The position numbers were made by a program, and so were the translations under genes. A stretch of 64,000 nucleotides of DNA. Source: Rhodanobacter_A agri (GTDB lineage Bacteria > Pseudomonadota > Gammaproteobacteria > Xanthomonadales > Rhodanobacteraceae). Below are positions 33,874 through 41,740 of the stretch, in pieces (positions within the stretch are counted from its first letter, which is position 1; each line of letters opens with the position of its first letter). A model generated the notes under the pieces. That model saw only the letters and a program-made list of their open reading frames with translations. It made no database searches and was not told the origin of the DNA. The stretch lies in NCBI RefSeq assembly GCF_044904705.1, contig NZ_JADIKL010000004.1:310001-374000 (forward strand), read 5' to 3'.

Positions 33874-34348
33874 CTCCCTTTCCCCTCCGGGGAGAGGGCC
33901 GGGGTGAGGGGGCGGTCTCGCGGCGAGTGGGCAACGCAGCGGAAAGCTGCTTCGATGTAAGCCTTCGCAAGTCCCGGCCCCTCACCTCAATCCTCTCCCC
34001 GAAGGGGAGAGGAGGCGGACGCGGGGCATGGTGTTCTCCCCCTCCCCTCCGGGGAGAGGGCCGGGGTGAGGGGACGGTCCCGCGGCGAGCTGGCGACGCA
34101 GCGGGAAGCTGCTCTGATGTGAGCCTTGGCAAGTCCCGGTCCCTTACCTCAATCCTCTCCCCGAAGGGGAGAGGAGGCGAACGTGGGGCATGGTGTTCTC
34201 CCTCTCCCCTTCGGGGAGAGGGCCGGGGTGAGGGGACGGTTTCGCGGCAAGCTGGCAACGCAGCGGAAAGCTGCTCCGATGTGAGCCTTGGCGCGCCCCG
34301 GCCCCTCACCTCAATCCTCTCCCCGAAGGGGAGAGGAGGCGAACGTTG
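33874..34348. repeat. Three tandem 162-bp GC-rich intergenic repeats
   Basis: Copies begin at 33874, 34036 and 34198, exactly 162 bp apart, the last ending near 34348. Each opens with CTCTCCCC...GGGGAGAG and closes with CCTCTCCCCGAAGGGGAGAGG-like stems, so each unit is itself bounded by inverted repeats. The array splits rsfS from rlmH, which usually adjoin. Since 162 is a multiple of three, one frame stays open through all copies (54-residue repeats), but nothing supports a protein. A related single unit occurs at 55187-55301 and a fragment near 25448. Confidence 0.9.
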
Positions 34349-34384
34349 GCGCTGTGCGCCGGCTTTTATTCTTGGACAGCGATC

Positions 34385-34855
34385 ATGCGCGCGCGCCTGA
34401 TCGCTGTCGGGGAGCGCATGCCGGGCTGGGTGGCGGAGGGCTTCGCCGAATACCGCAAGCGCCTCTCGCACGAGCTGCCGCTGGAACTGGTCGAGCTGAA
34501 GCCCGGCGCGCGCGGCAAGGGTCGCGACGATGCCAAGGCAATGCAGGATGAAGGCGCTGCGATTCTCGCCGCGTTGCCGCGCGACAGCCATGTCGTGGCG
34601 CTGGACGGACGCGGCAAACCCTGGTCCAGCGAGGAGCTGGCCGAACAGCTTGCGGCGTGGCGCATGTCCGGGCGCGAGCTGGCTTTCCTGATCGGCGGTC
34701 CAGATGGTCACGCACCGGCCGTGCTGGCGCGCGCCGACCAGCGTTGGTCGCTGGGCCCGCTCACCTTGCCGCACATGTTGGTGCGGCTGGTGCTGGCCGA
34801 ACAGCTCTACCGTGCCACGACCATCGTGGCAGGGCATCCCTACCACCGCGCCTGA
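34385..34855 (+). CDS. rlmH: 23S rRNA pseudouridine-1915 N3-methyltransferase RlmH
   Basis: 156 residues, full length. SPOUT features: Gly-Gly-Pro-Asp-Gly-His (about 104-109) and the C-terminal Leu-Pro-His-Met-Leu-Val-Arg ... Tyr-Arg-Ala ... His-Pro-Tyr-His-Arg that forms the SAM knot. It methylates the 23S rRNA at pseudouridine 1915 in the 70S ribosome. ATG 34385 begins the domain; the frame is open a little upstream into the repeat array. Normally directly downstream of rsfS. Confidence 0.94.
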   Translation: MRARLIAVGERMPGWVAEGFAEYRKRLSHELPLELVELKPGARGKGRDDAKAMQDEGAAILAALPRDSHVVALDGRGKPWSSEELAEQLAAWRMSGRELAFLIGGPDGHAPAVLARADQRWSLGPLTLPHMLVRLVLAEQLYRATTIVAGHPYHRA

Positions 34856-34862
34856 GGCGTCG

Positions 34863-35339
34863 ATGAGCCTGTCGCTGCTCGGCTGGCTGTTTGCACTGGG
34901 CGTGGTCGCCCACAACGCCGAGGAGGCGTGGTTGCTGCCGGGCTGGTCGAAACGCCCCGCCCGCTGGCGCGTGAACCCGCGGATGTTCCACTTGGGTGCG
35001 CTGGTGTTGTCGCTGCTTGCCATGCTGGCGGCGTGGCTGGCCGAGGTGGGGGGCAGGCACAGCTTCGGTGCGTATCTGCTGGCGGGCTATGCGTTGGCGA
35101 TGGTGCTGAATGTCCTGGCGCCGCATCTGGTCGCCTGCCTCGTCGCGCGCAGTTACGCGCCGGGCACGGCCACGGCCTTGCTGCTCAATCTGCCGCTCGG
35201 CGGCTGGTTGATCCATCGGTCGCTGGTGGATCGCACGATCGAGCCGGCGGTGTTTGCCTGGAGCGGGCCACTCGTGGTGCTGGGCCTGCTGGCCTTCATT
35301 CCCGTGCTGTTCGTGCTGGGTGGTATGCGGAGATCGTAA
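34863..35339 (+). CDS. HXXEE domain membrane protein
   Basis: 158 residues, five predicted transmembrane helices. The His17-Asn-Ala-Glu20-Glu21 motif that names the HXXEE family is in the first helix, and a second conserved segment Gly-Thr-Ala-Thr-Ala-Leu-Leu-Leu-Asn-Leu-Pro is near residue 101. The charged residues in the membrane suggest a metal site or enzyme, but no function is known. It follows rlmH by 7 bp. Confidence 0.75.
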   Translation: MSLSLLGWLFALGVVAHNAEEAWLLPGWSKRPARWRVNPRMFHLGALVLSLLAMLAAWLAEVGGRHSFGAYLLAGYALAMVLNVLAPHLVACLVARSYAPGTATALLLNLPLGGWLIHRSLVDRTIEPAVFAWSGPLVVLGLLAFIPVLFVLGGMRRS

Positions 35340-35383
35340 ACAGGCTCTAAGCTTGCGGGACGACTCCTCCCCAGGGTTTGCCC

Positions 35384-35833
35384 ATGTCGCTTGAGATACG
35401 TCGCGCCACGTTCCATGACCTCGATATGCTGGTGCCGCTGTTCGACGGCTACCGCCAGTTCTACGGCAAGCCGTCCGATCCGGCGGGTGCGCGCGAATTC
35501 CTCACCGCCCGCCTGCGCCTCAACGAGTCGATGATTCTGCTGGCGCACGACGGACACGGCGCGGCGCTGGGGTTCACCCAGCTCTATCCGCTGTTTTCCT
35601 CGGTGCGCATGGTGCGGACCTGGTTGCTCAACGACATGTTCGTGGCCGCTTCCGCGCGGCGGCAAGGCGTCGCGAAGGCCTTGCTGGAAGCCGCCGCCAC
35701 GCAGGCCAGAAACCTCGGCGCGGCCAGCCTGTCGCTGTCTACCGCGCACGACAACCTGGCCGCGCAGGCGCTGTACGAGTCGATGGGCTGGCAGCGCGAC
35801 ACGGAGTTCCGCGAGTACGCCCTGACGCTATAA
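35384..35833 (+). CDS. GNAT family N-acetyltransferase
   Basis: 149 residues. GNAT motif A is visible as Arg-Arg-Gln-Gly-Val-Ala-Lys-Ala-Leu (about 90-98) with a preceding Leu-Asn-Asp-Met-Phe-Val strand, and motif B near Ala-Leu-Tyr-Glu-Ser-Met-Gly-Trp. It should acetylate an amine from acetyl-CoA; the substrate is unknown. The last base of its TAA stop (35831-35833) is the first base of the palindromic element at 35833-36003. The short sequence at its left edge (35338-35349) matches the end of that same element. Confidence 0.82.
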   Translation: MSLEIRRATFHDLDMLVPLFDGYRQFYGKPSDPAGAREFLTARLRLNESMILLAHDGHGAALGFTQLYPLFSSVRMVRTWLLNDMFVAASARRQGVAKALLEAAATQARNLGAASLSLSTAHDNLAAQALYESMGWQRDTEFREYALTL

Positions 35834-36003
35834 GAGCCTGTTCAATGTCTCCGCGTAGCTCGCGTTGCCCTCGGGCCGGGTCTGTTTGCCCCCATGCCTG
35901 TGTCATCACTCAGTCGTGGACGGACGTCCACTCCTTCGTTCTTCCTTGGCCTGCGCGCAAACAGCTCCCGGCGCGGGCCACGCGGAGACATTGAACAGGC
36001 TCT
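35833..36003. repeat. Palindrome-ended element, copy A (171 bp)
   Basis: Perfect 24-bp terminal inverted repeats (35833-35856 and 35980-36003) beginning AGAGCCTGTTCAATGTCTCC. The interior is non-coding and shares about 110 bp with copy C (from GGGCCGGGTCTG to the right end). It fits exactly between the GNAT stop codon and the AAGGA ribosome site of maf. No transposase is encoded. Confidence 0.92.
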
Positions 36004-36015
36004 AAGGAACGATCC

Positions 36016-36585
36016 ATGCTTTATCTCGCCTCGCAGTCGCCGCGCCGCCGCGAGCTGCTGAACCAGCTCGGCGTGGCGTTCCGGGCGATCGACGTGGACG
36101 TGCCCGAACGGCGCGCCGCGCAGGAATCGCCGCGCGAATACGTGAGCCGGGTCGCCCGCGACAAGGCGCAGGCGGGGCTTGCCGCGCTGGCCGGCGTGGC
36201 CGGTACCTGTGTGCTGGGGGCGGATACCGAGGTGGTGCTGGACGACGAGGTGTTCGGCAAGCCGCGCGATGCGTTCGATGCGGCGGCGATGCTGCGCCGC
36301 CTGTCCGGCCGCACGCATGCGGTGATCTCGGTGGTGTGGCTGGTCGATGCACAGGCCGAGCGCAGCGCGTGCTGCGTGTCGCGGGTGCGTTTCGCGGAAC
36401 TCGACGAAGCCGACATCGCCGCTTATGTCGCCACCGGCGAATCCTTCGGCAAGGCCGGCGCCTATGCCATCCAGGGCCGCGGCGCGGTCCTGGTCGAGCA
36501 TCTGGAAGGCAGTTATTCCGGCGTGATGGGCCTGCCGCTGTTCGAGACGGCGCGACTCCTGCGCGAGGCCGGGGTCATCGGCTGA
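36016..36585 (+). CDS. maf: Maf-type dTTP/UTP pyrophosphatase
   Basis: 189 residues. Maf signatures: Leu-Ala-Ser-Gln-Ser-Pro-Arg-Arg (5-12), the catalytic Gly-Ala-Asp-Thr-Glu-Val-Val-Leu, and Gly-Lys-Ala-Gly-Ala-Tyr-Ala-Ile-Gln-Gly near residue 143, typical of the YhdE subgroup that hydrolyses dTTP, UTP and modified forms. It polices nucleotide pools and may limit septation. The AAGGA ribosome site abuts the end of repeat copy A, so transcription must pass through or start in that element. Confidence 0.92.
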   Translation: MLYLASQSPRRRELLNQLGVAFRAIDVDVPERRAAQESPREYVSRVARDKAQAGLAALAGVAGTCVLGADTEVVLDDEVFGKPRDAFDAAAMLRRLSGRTHAVISVVWLVDAQAERSACCVSRVRFAELDEADIAAYVATGESFGKAGAYAIQGRGAVLVEHLEGSYSGVMGLPLFETARLLREAGVIG

Positions 36586-36586
36586 C

Positions 36587-37384
36587 TCAGCCCGGGCGGT
36601 AGAGCGAGACGAACAGCGCCAGCATCGCCAGCAGGTTGTTGCAGGCGTGGGCGATCACCGCCGGCCACAACGAGCCCGAGCGTAGCCGCAGCCAGGCCAG
36701 CACCACGCCCAGCAGCGCGAGGTTGGGCAGCGCGTACCACAGCCAGCGCAGGTCGGGCAGGTGCACCAGCGCGAACAGCGCGGCGCTGGCCAGCACCGCC
36801 CAGGCGGTGCGCAGCCGGCGCAGCAGGGCGGACAGCAGCACGCCGCGGAACAGCAGTTCCTCCACCAGCGGGCCGATGCTGGTCACCGTCAGCGTGAGCG
36901 CGACGCGGAGGCCGGTGCTGGCGCCGCCACTCAGTTGCTTGACGTCCTGCGGCACGGCGTGGCCGTGGGCCAGCAGTTCGGTGAGCTTGCTGCCGACCAG
37001 CGGCACCAGCAACCCCAGTGCCACCGCGGCGATGCAGTACGCCGCCGTGGGCGCGGTAAAGCCGAAGCCGGGCGGCGCGGCTTGCTGCCACAGCTGCGGC
37101 CAGCGCGCCCGCGCCACCCACAGCGTGGTCAGCGCGGCGCCGAGCAAGGTGGCGATCACCACGACACTGCTGACGTCTGGCCGCGCCATCAGCGCCGTCA
37201 GGTCGACCGGCGCGGCGCCGTGCAGGAGGCGGTAGCCGAAGCCCAGCAGCAGCGCCGCCACGAAGCCCGCCACCACCTGCAGCGCGAAGTACAGCAGGAT
37301 CAGGCCCAGGGCCCCGCCGATGCCGGGCAGCCGGGGCAGGGCGGAAGCGGTGGCGGGTGGCTGGCTGTGGCGCGGTGCATCCAT
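36587..37384 (-). CDS. CPBP family intramembrane metalloprotease
   Basis: 265 residues, about seven to eight transmembrane helices. The CPBP (Abi, Rce1-like) motifs are present: Glu-Glu-x-x-x-Arg-Gly (Glu-Glu-Leu-Leu-Phe-Arg-Gly), Phe-Ala-Leu-Val-His, and a final His-Ala-Cys-Asn-Asn. It is probably a membrane endopeptidase; the substrate is unknown. The start is uncertain (37384, 37399 or 37489 in the same frame); I chose 37384, just before the hydrophobic part. Its stop lies two bases past the convergent maf stop. Confidence 0.83.
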   Translation of the reverse strand: MDAPRHSQPPATASALPRLPGIGGALGLILLYFALQVVAGFVAALLLGFGYRLLHGAAPVDLTALMARPDVSSVVVIATLLGAALTTLWVARARWPQLWQQAAPPGFGFTAPTAAYCIAAVALGLLVPLVGSKLTELLAHGHAVPQDVKQLSGGASTGLRVALTLTVTSIGPLVEELLFRGVLLSALLRRLRTAWAVLASAALFALVHLPDLRWLWYALPNLALLGVVLAWLRLRSGSLWPAVIAHACNNLLAMLALFVSLYRPG

Positions 37385-37623
37385 CGGACGAAAACCCATG
37401 CGCCTGACGGACGACGTCGCCGGAACGCACGGCGCCGCATCCCGATACCGCATCTTGGCGGTTTCGCGCGAGCGGGCGCAATCCTCCATCCGGCAGGGGC
37501 GGCACGGGTGGGGCGGAGCGCCCGCGGGCGCGAACGGCGCCAGGTGCTACGCTCTGGCCCGGATCGATGCCGCGGCCACGCGGCGCCGACCCGCTTGGGG
37601 GCTTTCGCTGCAGAGGAGGGGCT

Positions 37624-38400
37624 GTGAGCGAGGATTTCGTGCGCGGCGCGACCGAGCGCCTGCGTCCGGTCACCGAGTTTCCCGAGGTGCTCTTCGAGCG
37701 CCTGCTCGCCGACGGCAACGTGTGGCCGGGCTGCACCGTGCTGGATCTGCATTGTGGCGGCAGCAATGTCGCGCGTGGCCTGGCCCTGCGCGGCTGCGAG
37801 CTCACCGGCATCGACCATTCTGCGCCCCTGCTGGCCCAGGCCGCCGAGCTCGACCGGCATGCCGGCGTGGTGGTGAAGCAATGGCGGGCGCGGGTGGAGA
37901 ACGCGGATTTTCCGGCGGCTTCGTTCGACGCGATCACTGCCGGACAATGCTGGCAGGCGTGCGAGCGGCCGCGCACGCTCGCGCTGGCGCGCGGCTGGCT
38001 GCGCCACGGCGGGCGGCTGCTGATCGCGCAATACGAATGGCTGCCGCTGACCGGCAACGTGGTGCAGGACAGCGAGCGGCTGATCCTGGGCTGCAATCCC
38101 GGCTGGACGGCGCACAGCAGCAGCGGGTTGCATCCGCTGTGGCTGAAGGAGGTGGCCGAGGCCGGTTTCGTCGACCTGCGCACCTGGTCGCAGGACCTGG
38201 AAGTGCCCTGCAGCCACGCAAGCTGGCGCAAGCGCGTGCGGGCCAGCCCGGCGGTGGCGATGCTGAGCGACGAGGCGCGGGTGCAGCAGCTGGACGTCGA
38301 GCTGATGACGATGCTGGCCAGCCGCCATGCGAACGAGCCGATGGCGGTGCCTTACCGCTTGTGGGTGGTGAGCGCGGCGACGCCCGGGGAGCTGGCCTGA
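37624..38400 (+). CDS. SAM-dependent class I methyltransferase
   Basis: 258 residues. Motif I Val-Leu-Asp-Leu-His-Cys-Gly-Gly-Ser-Asn-Val (about 40-50), an acidic residue after the second strand (Gly-Ile-Asp-His), and Ala-Ile-Thr-Ala-Gly-Gln-Cys-Trp-Gln form the UbiE-like SAM site; note Cys/His where most have Gly-Cys-Gly. The start is GTG 37624, set by a strong GAGGAGG 8 nt upstream; no ATG fits. Substrate unknown. It starts 239 bp from the divergent CPBP gene; I see no gene in that gap. Confidence 0.8.
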   Translation: MSEDFVRGATERLRPVTEFPEVLFERLLADGNVWPGCTVLDLHCGGSNVARGLALRGCELTGIDHSAPLLAQAAELDRHAGVVVKQWRARVENADFPAASFDAITAGQCWQACERPRTLALARGWLRHGGRLLIAQYEWLPLTGNVVQDSERLILGCNPGWTAHSSSGLHPLWLKEVAEAGFVDLRTWSQDLEVPCSHASWRKRVRASPAVAMLSDEARVQQLDVELMTMLASRHANEPMAVPYRLWVVSAATPGELA

Positions 38401-38489
38401 GCCTGCCATGGCCGGCGCGGTGGCGTGATGTCCAGCTTGTATAGTGGTCGGCCTTTCCATGGAGGACGACGGCGCTCCGGCGCTCCCTC

Positions 38490-40040
38490 ATGTTCGCATT
38501 CGACTGGCTGACCGATCCCTCCGCCTGGGCCGGCCTCCTCACCCTGGTGGTGCTGGAGATCGTGCTGGGCATCGACAACCTGGTCTTCGTCGCGATCCTC
38601 GCCGACAAGCTGCCGGCGCAGCAGCGCGACCGTGCCCGCCTGCTGGGCCTCGGCCTCGCGCTGGTGATGCGCCTGCTGCTGCTGGCGGCCATGTCCTGGC
38701 TGGTGCGGCTGACTGCACCGATCCTCACCTTGGGCGGCCTCTCACTGTCGTGGCGGGACATCATCCTGCTGCTGGGCGGCGCCTTCCTGCTGTTCAAGGC
38801 CACGCTGGAGCTACACGAGCGTCTGGAGGCCGGCGACGAGCACGGCGCGGGCGAGCGTGCCCGCGCGCGCTTCTGGCTGGTGGTGGCGCAGATCGTGGCG
38901 CTGGACCTGGTGTTCTCGCTGGATTCGGTGATCACCGCGGTGGGCATGGTCGACCATCTCGCGGTGATGATGATCGCGGTGGTGATCGCGATGGTGCTGA
39001 TGATCGGCGCGAGCAAGCCGCTCACCGCCTTCATCAACGCGCGTCCCACGGTGGTGATCCTGTGCTTGTCGTTCCTGCTGATGATCGGCTTCAGCCTGGT
39101 CGCGGAAGGCTTCGGTTTCCATATCCCGAAGGGCTATCTGTACGCCGCGATCGGCTTCTCGATCATGATCGAGGCGTTCAACCAGACCATGCGCCGCAAC
39201 CGGCAGCGCAGCCTGTTCAGCAGTCCGCGCAACCTGCGCGACCGCACCGCGCAAGCGGTGCTGCGCCTGCTTGGCGCCGGCGGCGAGGACGAGGAGGATG
39301 TCTCCAGGGCCGCCGCGGTGGCCACCGAGAGCGGCGTCGCGGTATTCGGCAAGGACGAGCTGGCGATGGTGCAGGGCGTGCTCGACCTGGCGCACCGGCC
39401 GGTGCGTTCGATCATGACCCCGCGCCCGGAGATCAGCTGGATCGATCCGCGCGAGGATGCCGAAAAGCTGCGCGCCGAAGTCACCGCTTCCAGCCACCAT
39501 TGGCTGCCGGTGGCCGGCGACGATCTCGACCAGCTGGTCGGCGTGGCGACCTCGCGCGATCTGCTGGCCAGTCTGCTGGAACACGGCCGCATCGACGCGG
39601 ACGAAGTGGTGCGAAAGCCGATGACTGTGCTGGAGTCGCTGAGCGTGTTGCGGCTGATCGACGAATTCCGCCGATCGCCGCTGCAAGTGGCGTTGGTGGT
39701 GGACGAGTACGGCAGCGTGCTTGGCCTGGTCACCCCGGCCGACGTGCTGGAAGTGATTGCCGGCGAATTTCCCGATGCGGACGACGGCGACCCCGCGGCT
39801 ATCCGTGAGAGCGACGGTACCTGGCTGCTGGACGCCAGCCTGGACCTGCGCCGGGTGGAGCATCTGCTTGGTCATCGCCTGGGCGGCGACGACGGCTTCG
39901 CCAGCCTTGCCGGCTATGCGCTGCAGCAACTGGGCCGCTTGCCGGTGGCCGGCGAGTGCTTTGCCAGCGAGGGCTTGCGGTTCGAGGTGGTGGCGATGGA
40001 TGGGGCGCGCATCGAGAGGCTGCGGGTCGGGCCGGCCTGA
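38490..40040 (+). CDS. TerC family membrane protein with CBS pair and CorC/HlyC domain
   Basis: 516 residues. The N-terminal TerC domain (about 1-220, seven helices) has Gly-Ile-Asp-Asn-Leu-Val-Phe and Leu-Asp-Leu-Val-Phe-Ser-Leu-Asp-Ser-Val-Ile-Thr, the two Asp-rich repeats of the family; then two CBS domains (about 300-430, starting Met-Thr-Pro-Arg) and a CorC/HlyC C-terminal domain. This is the YegH/YoaE layout. A role in metal (Mn2+) export or homeostasis is inferred from relatives such as Alx and MntP-linked TerC proteins. Confidence 0.87.
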   Translation: MFAFDWLTDPSAWAGLLTLVVLEIVLGIDNLVFVAILADKLPAQQRDRARLLGLGLALVMRLLLLAAMSWLVRLTAPILTLGGLSLSWRDIILLLGGAFLLFKATLELHERLEAGDEHGAGERARARFWLVVAQIVALDLVFSLDSVITAVGMVDHLAVMMIAVVIAMVLMIGASKPLTAFINARPTVVILCLSFLLMIGFSLVAEGFGFHIPKGYLYAAIGFSIMIEAFNQTMRRNRQRSLFSSPRNLRDRTAQAVLRLLGAGGEDEEDVSRAAAVATESGVAVFGKDELAMVQGVLDLAHRPVRSIMTPRPEISWIDPREDAEKLRAEVTASSHHWLPVAGDDLDQLVGVATSRDLLASLLEHGRIDADEVVRKPMTVLESLSVLRLIDEFRRSPLQVALVVDEYGSVLGLVTPADVLEVIAGEFPDADDGDPAAIRESDGTWLLDASLDLRRVEHLLGHRLGGDDGFASLAGYALQQLGRLPVAGECFASEGLRFEVVAMDGARIERLRVGPA

Positions 40041-40238
40041 GAGTTTGTTTACGATCTCCCTGTGCAAGGGAAGTCGTGTCATCGCAAGCGTGAGGAGCGG
40101 TTCCGGTCGCCTGCCGGCGAATGCGGGCCCAACGCCTCGACGCCATGACTTGTGTCCCATTGATCGGCCCTCGCACAGGTTCTTACGATGCGCCGAACGG
40201 TCGCCCCTCGTCCTGTCCCGGCCCATCAATGGATGCCC

Positions 40239-41114
40239 ATGAGATCGATACGTAGCGTCATTGCAGTCGCTTGTTTCGCGCTGGCTCCGGCCTTGCATGC
40301 GGCCTCCGCGCCAGCGATTCAGCTGGAGCCTTTCATGGGCCGCGCCTTGATCGTTCACGCGACGATCGGCGGGCACCCGGGCGTGTTCATGTTCGATAGC
40401 GGCGGCGGCGTGAGCAACATCACTCCCGCCTTTGCCGCGCAGATCGGCTGCAAGCCATGGGGCCAGATTTCAGGCTTCCAGATGAGCGGCCAGCGCCTGG
40501 ACATGCAGCGTTGCGACAACGTCAGCGTCCAGATCGGCGCGCATCGGGCCCGTCGCGAGACCATCGGCGTGTTCGACATGGACAAGTACTTGCCGACGGG
40601 TTCCACCGAACGGGTGGATGGCACGCTGGGTCTCGATATCTTCGACGGGAACGTGGTGCGCTTCTCTTATGCCGATCGCACTCTGACCGTGCTGGACAAA
40701 GCGGCTGCGGACGCGCTGTCGAAGCGTGGCGGCGCCATGCCTATCCACGTGGTGCGGGACGCCGAAGGCCTGGCGCTGACGGTCAACCTTCCCGTGCACA
40801 CGGAAAGTGGCACGGCCTGGTTCGAAATGGATTCGGGAAACACCAGCCCTTTCGTGCTGGTTGGAAAGCATCTCGCCGGCAGCTTCAACCTGCAGGATGA
40901 TCCCAAGAGCAAGCAGGCCTTGAAGGCCGCACTCGTCGGCGGCCAAGCTATCGAAGGCACTGCCAAGGTGCTCGATCTCACGCTCGACGGCAATCTGGGG
41001 ACGACGTTCCTGTCGCGCTACGACGTTACCCTCGATCTGGCCCATCAGCGCGCATGGGTTGTTCCGGGCCAGGGAGCCAGTCTGGCGACGGCCCCCAAGC
41101 CAGTTTCCGAATAG
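40239..41114 (+). CDS. Exported retropepsin-like aspartic protease family protein
   Basis: 291 residues. Signal peptide (1-21, ending Leu-His-Ala), then a retropepsin-like lobe with Phe-Asp53-Ser-Gly-Gly-Gly and Gly-Thr-Leu-Gly-Leu-Asp-Ile, followed by a second lobe with Met-Asp-Ser-Gly-Asn-Thr. Two Asp-Ser-Gly motifs in one chain suggest a pepsin-like pseudodimer. It is probably periplasmic. The start could be Met 40233 or 40188, but ATG 40239 begins the signal peptide. The 198 bp upstream show no other gene. Confidence 0.75.
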   Translation: MRSIRSVIAVACFALAPALHAASAPAIQLEPFMGRALIVHATIGGHPGVFMFDSGGGVSNITPAFAAQIGCKPWGQISGFQMSGQRLDMQRCDNVSVQIGAHRARRETIGVFDMDKYLPTGSTERVDGTLGLDIFDGNVVRFSYADRTLTVLDKAAADALSKRGGAMPIHVVRDAEGLALTVNLPVHTESGTAWFEMDSGNTSPFVLVGKHLAGSFNLQDDPKSKQALKAALVGGQAIEGTAKVLDLTLDGNLGTTFLSRYDVTLDLAHQRAWVVPGQGASLATAPKPVSE

Positions 41115-41134
41115 GCGTCGCCAACAAACGTGTC

Positions 41135-41185
41135 AGAGCCTGTTCCATGTCTCCGCGGGCCACGCGGAGACATGGAACAGGCTCT
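41135..41185. repeat. Palindrome-ended element, copy B (minimal, 51 bp)
   Basis: Two perfect 23-bp arms (41135-41157, 41163-41185) separated by five bases (GGCCA). The arm reads AGAGCCTGTTCCATGTCTCC, with C at position 12 where copies A and C have A, matched in the opposite arm. It looks like an internal deletion of a longer copy through the CGCG sequences beside both arms. It follows the retropepsin gene and precedes the convergent MAPEG gene. Confidence 0.9.
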
Positions 41186-41246
41186 CAGATCTCGAACGCA
41201 TCCAGATCCGCCGGCGCCTTGTCTGGCGCCGGCGAAGCACACTGCG

Positions 41247-41642
41247 TCAGGCCGCCAGCAAGGCGCGGACCACGCCCGTCAGCGCCATCAGCAGCACGGC
41301 GACCAAGCCGAGCGCACTCAAGACGAAGCCGCCTTCGCGCTTGCTGGCTTCCTTGAGATAGGCCAGCGCGTACCACACGCGGCCAAGCAACCAGACCAGG
41401 CCGGCGAGGCCCGCCCAACCGCCCAGGCCGTAATGCGCGGCCAGCCAAAGCAGGGGCAGGAACATCACGCAGGCTTCCAGCGTGTTCATCTGCACCCGGA
41501 ACGCGCGCTCGAAGTCCGGGTGGCCGCTGGTGGCCGGCGCCTTGATGCCATAGCGCGCGCGGGCGCTGCCGACGGCGTACGCGGTACCGCCCATCAGCAG
41601 CACGGCAAGCAGGGTGACCAGGGCGGGCAGTTGCTGGAGCAT
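41247..41642 (-). CDS. MAPEG family membrane protein
   Basis: 131 residues, four transmembrane helices. The MAPEG core Arg-Ala-Phe-Arg-Val-Gln-Met-Asn-Thr-Leu-Glu (about 47-57) is intact, as in membrane-bound glutathione transferases/peroxidases. It may detoxify lipophilic electrophiles or peroxides with glutathione. ATG 41642 was preferred because it starts the first helix; the frame continues to 41687. Confidence 0.82.
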   Translation of the reverse strand: MLQQLPALVTLLAVLLMGGTAYAVGSARARYGIKAPATSGHPDFERAFRVQMNTLEACVMFLPLLWLAAHYGLGGWAGLAGLVWLLGRVWYALAYLKEASKREGGFVLSALGLVAVLLMALTGVVRALLAA

Positions 41643-41740
41643 GGCGAATCTCGCGCGGAAGGGGACGTCACTGTAGCGGTTTGGCACGGTGGCGGGCGAG
41701 GCGCTATCGTCGCCACGGGCACCGGCACGGGAGCGCGAAC

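Noticed and set aside
33874..34348. CRISPR array
   Set aside because: The unit is 162 bp with similar sequence throughout; there are no short repeats with unique spacers and no cas genes.
33729..34400. Open frame through the 162-bp repeats (54-residue repeats)
   Set aside because: The first part lies within rsfS in another frame, and the repeats recur at 55187-55301 in a non-coding setting; a frame is kept only because 162 is a multiple of three.
35842..36501. 219-codon minus-strand frame over repeat copy A and maf
   Set aside because: The same peptide pattern appears at copy C because the element is repeated, not because it codes; the rest is antisense to maf.
38401..38489. Manganese (yybP-ykoY) riboswitch before the TerC gene
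   Set aside because: TerC genes often have one, but the short leader lacks the conserved core sequences I would expect; only a GGCGCTCCGGCGCTCC stretch is seen.
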